Positions 37,185-39,271 of a stretch of 39,271 bases of DNA are shown piece after piece. The translations under genes and the position numbers were made by a program. Source of the DNA: Candidatus Krumholzibacteriia bacterium (lineage in GTDB: Bacteria; Krumholzibacteriota; Krumholzibacteriia; WVZY01; JAKEHA01); assembly GCA_025923935.1 (NCBI GenBank), contig JAICFA010000003.1, positions 1 to 39,271 on the forward strand. Reading direction: 5' to 3'. The notes beneath the pieces are model-generated. The model worked only from the letters and a program-made list of their open reading frames with translations, did no database searches and had not been told where the DNA came from. Each line of letters opens with the position of its first letter. Position 1 is the first letter of the stretch.

Positions 37185-38644
37185 ACGCGCCGAGTCGCGG
37201 AACGTTCGTTTTTCTTCTCACTCCCATCTTCGGCGCACTTCTGGTCTTATACGGCACTCACCACGGCCCGGGCCTGTCGCGCGATTCGCTCCGCTACGTG
37301 CGCGGCGCGGAGAACATCGCACACGGTCACGGCTATGCCGATGTCGGCGAATCGGGTGCGTTGGAATTCATCACGCACTGGCCGCCTCTCTATAGCATGG
37401 TGGTGGCGGTGCCGATCACCCTCGGGCTGTCGACCACGAACGCGGTTCGCGTCGTCAATGCATTCGCGTTCTTCGCCACCATTTGGTTGGTGGGCATATC
37501 GGTGCGAGATGTGGTGCGACGCGCGAGCTTGGCGCCCATCGCGGCCATGCTGGCGGTGGCATTGGCGCCGTCGGTCGTCCACAACCATCTCATGGCGTGG
37601 AGCGAGACCATCTTCATCCCCTTGATTCTCGCCGGACTCTTGAAGCTGTTGGACTACGCGGAGAGCGATCGGTTGACCGACCTCGCCGTCGCGGGCGTTT
37701 GCCTCGGTCTGAGTGCGCTCGCGCGCTACGCCGGAGTGGCGTTCATCGCCGGCGCGGCAGCAGCGTTGGTCATTTGGGAATGGCGCGCGCGACCGCTGCG
37801 AGCGCTGCAGGGAGTGTTGCTGTTCGGTGCGGTCGCCGGCCTGCCCACGGGGATTTGGTTCGCGCGCAACGTACTGGCCACGCGCCACACCCACGACCGT
37901 CCCTTTCAACCCCACGGCATAGACGTGGAGCAAATTCGCGCCGGCGTAGACGCCACGTCGCAATGGCTCTTGCCGAACTGGTTCAACCTGCGCGTGCGCA
38001 CGGTGTGGATGCTATTGGTGGTCGCATTGCTCGTGATCGCATGGCGCCGCGCCGCCCCGAAAGTTCCACCCGATCCCGTGCTGCGCAGCTTTCTCGTGCT
38101 CGTCGTCATGTGCGTCGCGTCGTACCTGGGTTTCATCCTGGTGACGATGTGGTTCTTCGACTTCGAAGTGAACTTCGACGTTCGCATGATGGCGCCGGTG
38201 TTCGTTTTGGTCGTACTCGCGGTCGCTGCCGCCGCCCCGGTGAGATTTGTGCATCGGTGGCGGGGCGAGATGCGACTTTTGGCGGCGGCGCTGGCGCTTT
38301 CCTTCGTGATGCTCGCGGGCTATGCGGTCGCCCACGCCTGGGCGGCGCACCGCGAGCCGGCGCAGTTCGCTAGCCCGCGCTGGACGGACGCCGCGGTCTG
38401 GGACACGGTGCGATCGCTGCCACCAGCGACGCCCATCTATTCGTCGCAGTTCGAGGTGAGCCAGTACTTCACCGGCCGCGGCGTGCGCGAGCTTCCCGCG
38501 CTCGGTACCTTGCCGGGTCCGGCGTACGTACTGCATTATCCACTGTTGGACGACGCCGCCGCATCGTTGGCGCGAACGGGGGAGCTTCGGGCCCGCGTGG
38601 TGAACGCGAGCGACGTGGTCGTGGTGTACGCGGTGGGACGATGA
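37181..38644 (+). CDS. Polytopic GT-C-type glycosyltransferase-like membrane protein
   Basis: GTG start in GTGA overlap with def; GPGLSRDSLRYVRGAENIAHGHGYADVGESGALEFITHWPPLYSMVVAVPITLG plus many TM helices. Confidence 0.8.
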   Translation: MNAPSRGTFVFLLTPIFGALLVLYGTHHGPGLSRDSLRYVRGAENIAHGHGYADVGESGALEFITHWPPLYSMVVAVPITLGLSTTNAVRVVNAFAFFATIWLVGISVRDVVRRASLAPIAAMLAVALAPSVVHNHLMAWSETIFIPLILAGLLKLLDYAESDRLTDLAVAGVCLGLSALARYAGVAFIAGAAAALVIWEWRARPLRALQGVLLFGAVAGLPTGIWFARNVLATRHTHDRPFQPHGIDVEQIRAGVDATSQWLLPNWFNLRVRTVWMLLVVALLVIAWRRAAPKVPPDPVLRSFLVLVVMCVASYLGFILVTMWFFDFEVNFDVRMMAPVFVLVVLAVAAAAPVRFVHRWRGEMRLLAAALALSFVMLAGYAVAHAWAAHREPAQFASPRWTDAAVWDTVRSLPPATPIYSSQFEVSQYFTGRGVRELPALGTLPGPAYVLHYPLLDDAAASLARTGELRARVVNASDVVVVYAVGR

Positions 38645-39271
38645 GCCGTCGCCGTACCTCCGTCGTGTTCATGGGGAGCCCGGACTTCGCCGTGCCGTCG
38701 TTGGACGCACTGGTCGAATCGAAACGCTTTGCCCCCCAACTCGTGGTGAGCCAGCCCGACCGCCCGCGCGGGCGGGGAAGAGAAGTGTCTCCCACACCGG
38801 TGCGGCAGCGCGCGCTTGACCTCGACATTCCTACCGTGCAGATGTCGAAGGAAACGTACGCGGAGGGAGTGAAAAGAATCGCCGAGCTCCAGCCGGACAT
38901 CATCGTCGTGGTAGCGTTCGGTTTGATTCTGCGCCGTGACCTTCTCGATTTGCCGAAGCACGGTTGCATCAACGTACACGCGTCGCTGCTCCCCAAGTAT
39001 CGCGGCGTGTCTCCCATTCAGGCGGCGATTCTCGCGGGCGATGCCGTGACCGGGTGCACCACCATGCACATCGATGAGGGCGTGGACACCGGCGACATCT
39101 TGTTGCAGGCCGAAACCCCGATCGCAGACTCCGACACCGCGGGATCGTTGTTCGACCGGCTCGCGGGCATCGGTGCCGAGTTGCTGGTTACCACCCTCGA
39201 CGGTCTGCTAGATGGAACCGTGAAGCCGCGGCCGCAAACCGCCGCTCTCGCCACGCACACCAAGAAGATCA
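38641..39271 (+). CDS. fmt: Methionyl-tRNA formyltransferase, truncated by window end
   Basis: MSRRRTSVVFMGSPDFAVPSLDALVES, INVHASLLPKYRGVSPIQAAILAGDAVTGCTTMHIDEGVDTGDIL; ATGA overlap with the upstream gene; open-ended so absent from the ORF track. Confidence 0.97.
   Translation, partial: MSRRRTSVVFMGSPDFAVPSLDALVESKRFAPQLVVSQPDRPRGRGREVSPTPVRQRALDLDIPTVQMSKETYAEGVKRIAELQPDIIVVVAFGLILRRDLLDLPKHGCINVHASLLPKYRGVSPIQAAILAGDAVTGCTTMHIDEGVDTGDILLQAETPIADSDTAGSLFDRLAGIGAELLVTTLDGLLDGTVKPRPQTAALATHTKKI

Overview
High-GC bacterial chromosomal window (39.3 kb, about 32 genes). No CRISPR array, IS or phage module, rRNA or tRNA was recognised. Left part: partial winged-HTH regulator (-), nadE, acylphosphatase, YbgC-like thioesterase, glutamate-semialdehyde/aldehyde dehydrogenase. 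Then a GT-C membrane glycosyltransferase and a tightly packed minus-strand run: EamA transporter, Sir2, FlgD/Ig-type surface protein, PorV/PorQ-like barrel, O-antigen ligase-like protein. Middle: surface-glycan genes (two GT-C/DUF2029-like proteins in all by this point, GT2, Wzz-like, a second O-antigen ligase-like protein, two GT4-type glycosyltransferases), mixed with a YegS/DAGK lipid kinase, an exported beta-propeller protein, a tandem-PDZ protein and a YIP1 protein. Right part: conserved information-processing block EF-G-like, yebC, ruvC, ruvA, ruvB, queA, asmA-like, tgt, yajC, def, fmt (cut by the window end). It is interrupted by an antisense delta-60-repeat/FlgD-tail exported protein between ruvB and queA, and by a GT-C glycosyltransferase coupled by 4-nt overlaps between def and fmt. 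Most notable non-coding signals: a 103-bp nested palindrome between the EF-G-like gene and yebC; a 3-copy ~37-bp tandem repeat with an inverted fourth copy and an internal perfect hairpin at 12990-13177; and a 22-bp perfect palindrome just downstream of a predicted -10 box at 22380-22401. No complete novel defence or mobile system was found. The best candidate for undescribed biology is the PorV/FlgD-Ig/O-antigen-ligase operon together with the structured intergenic elements. All family calls come from reading motifs in the translations; no database search was run.
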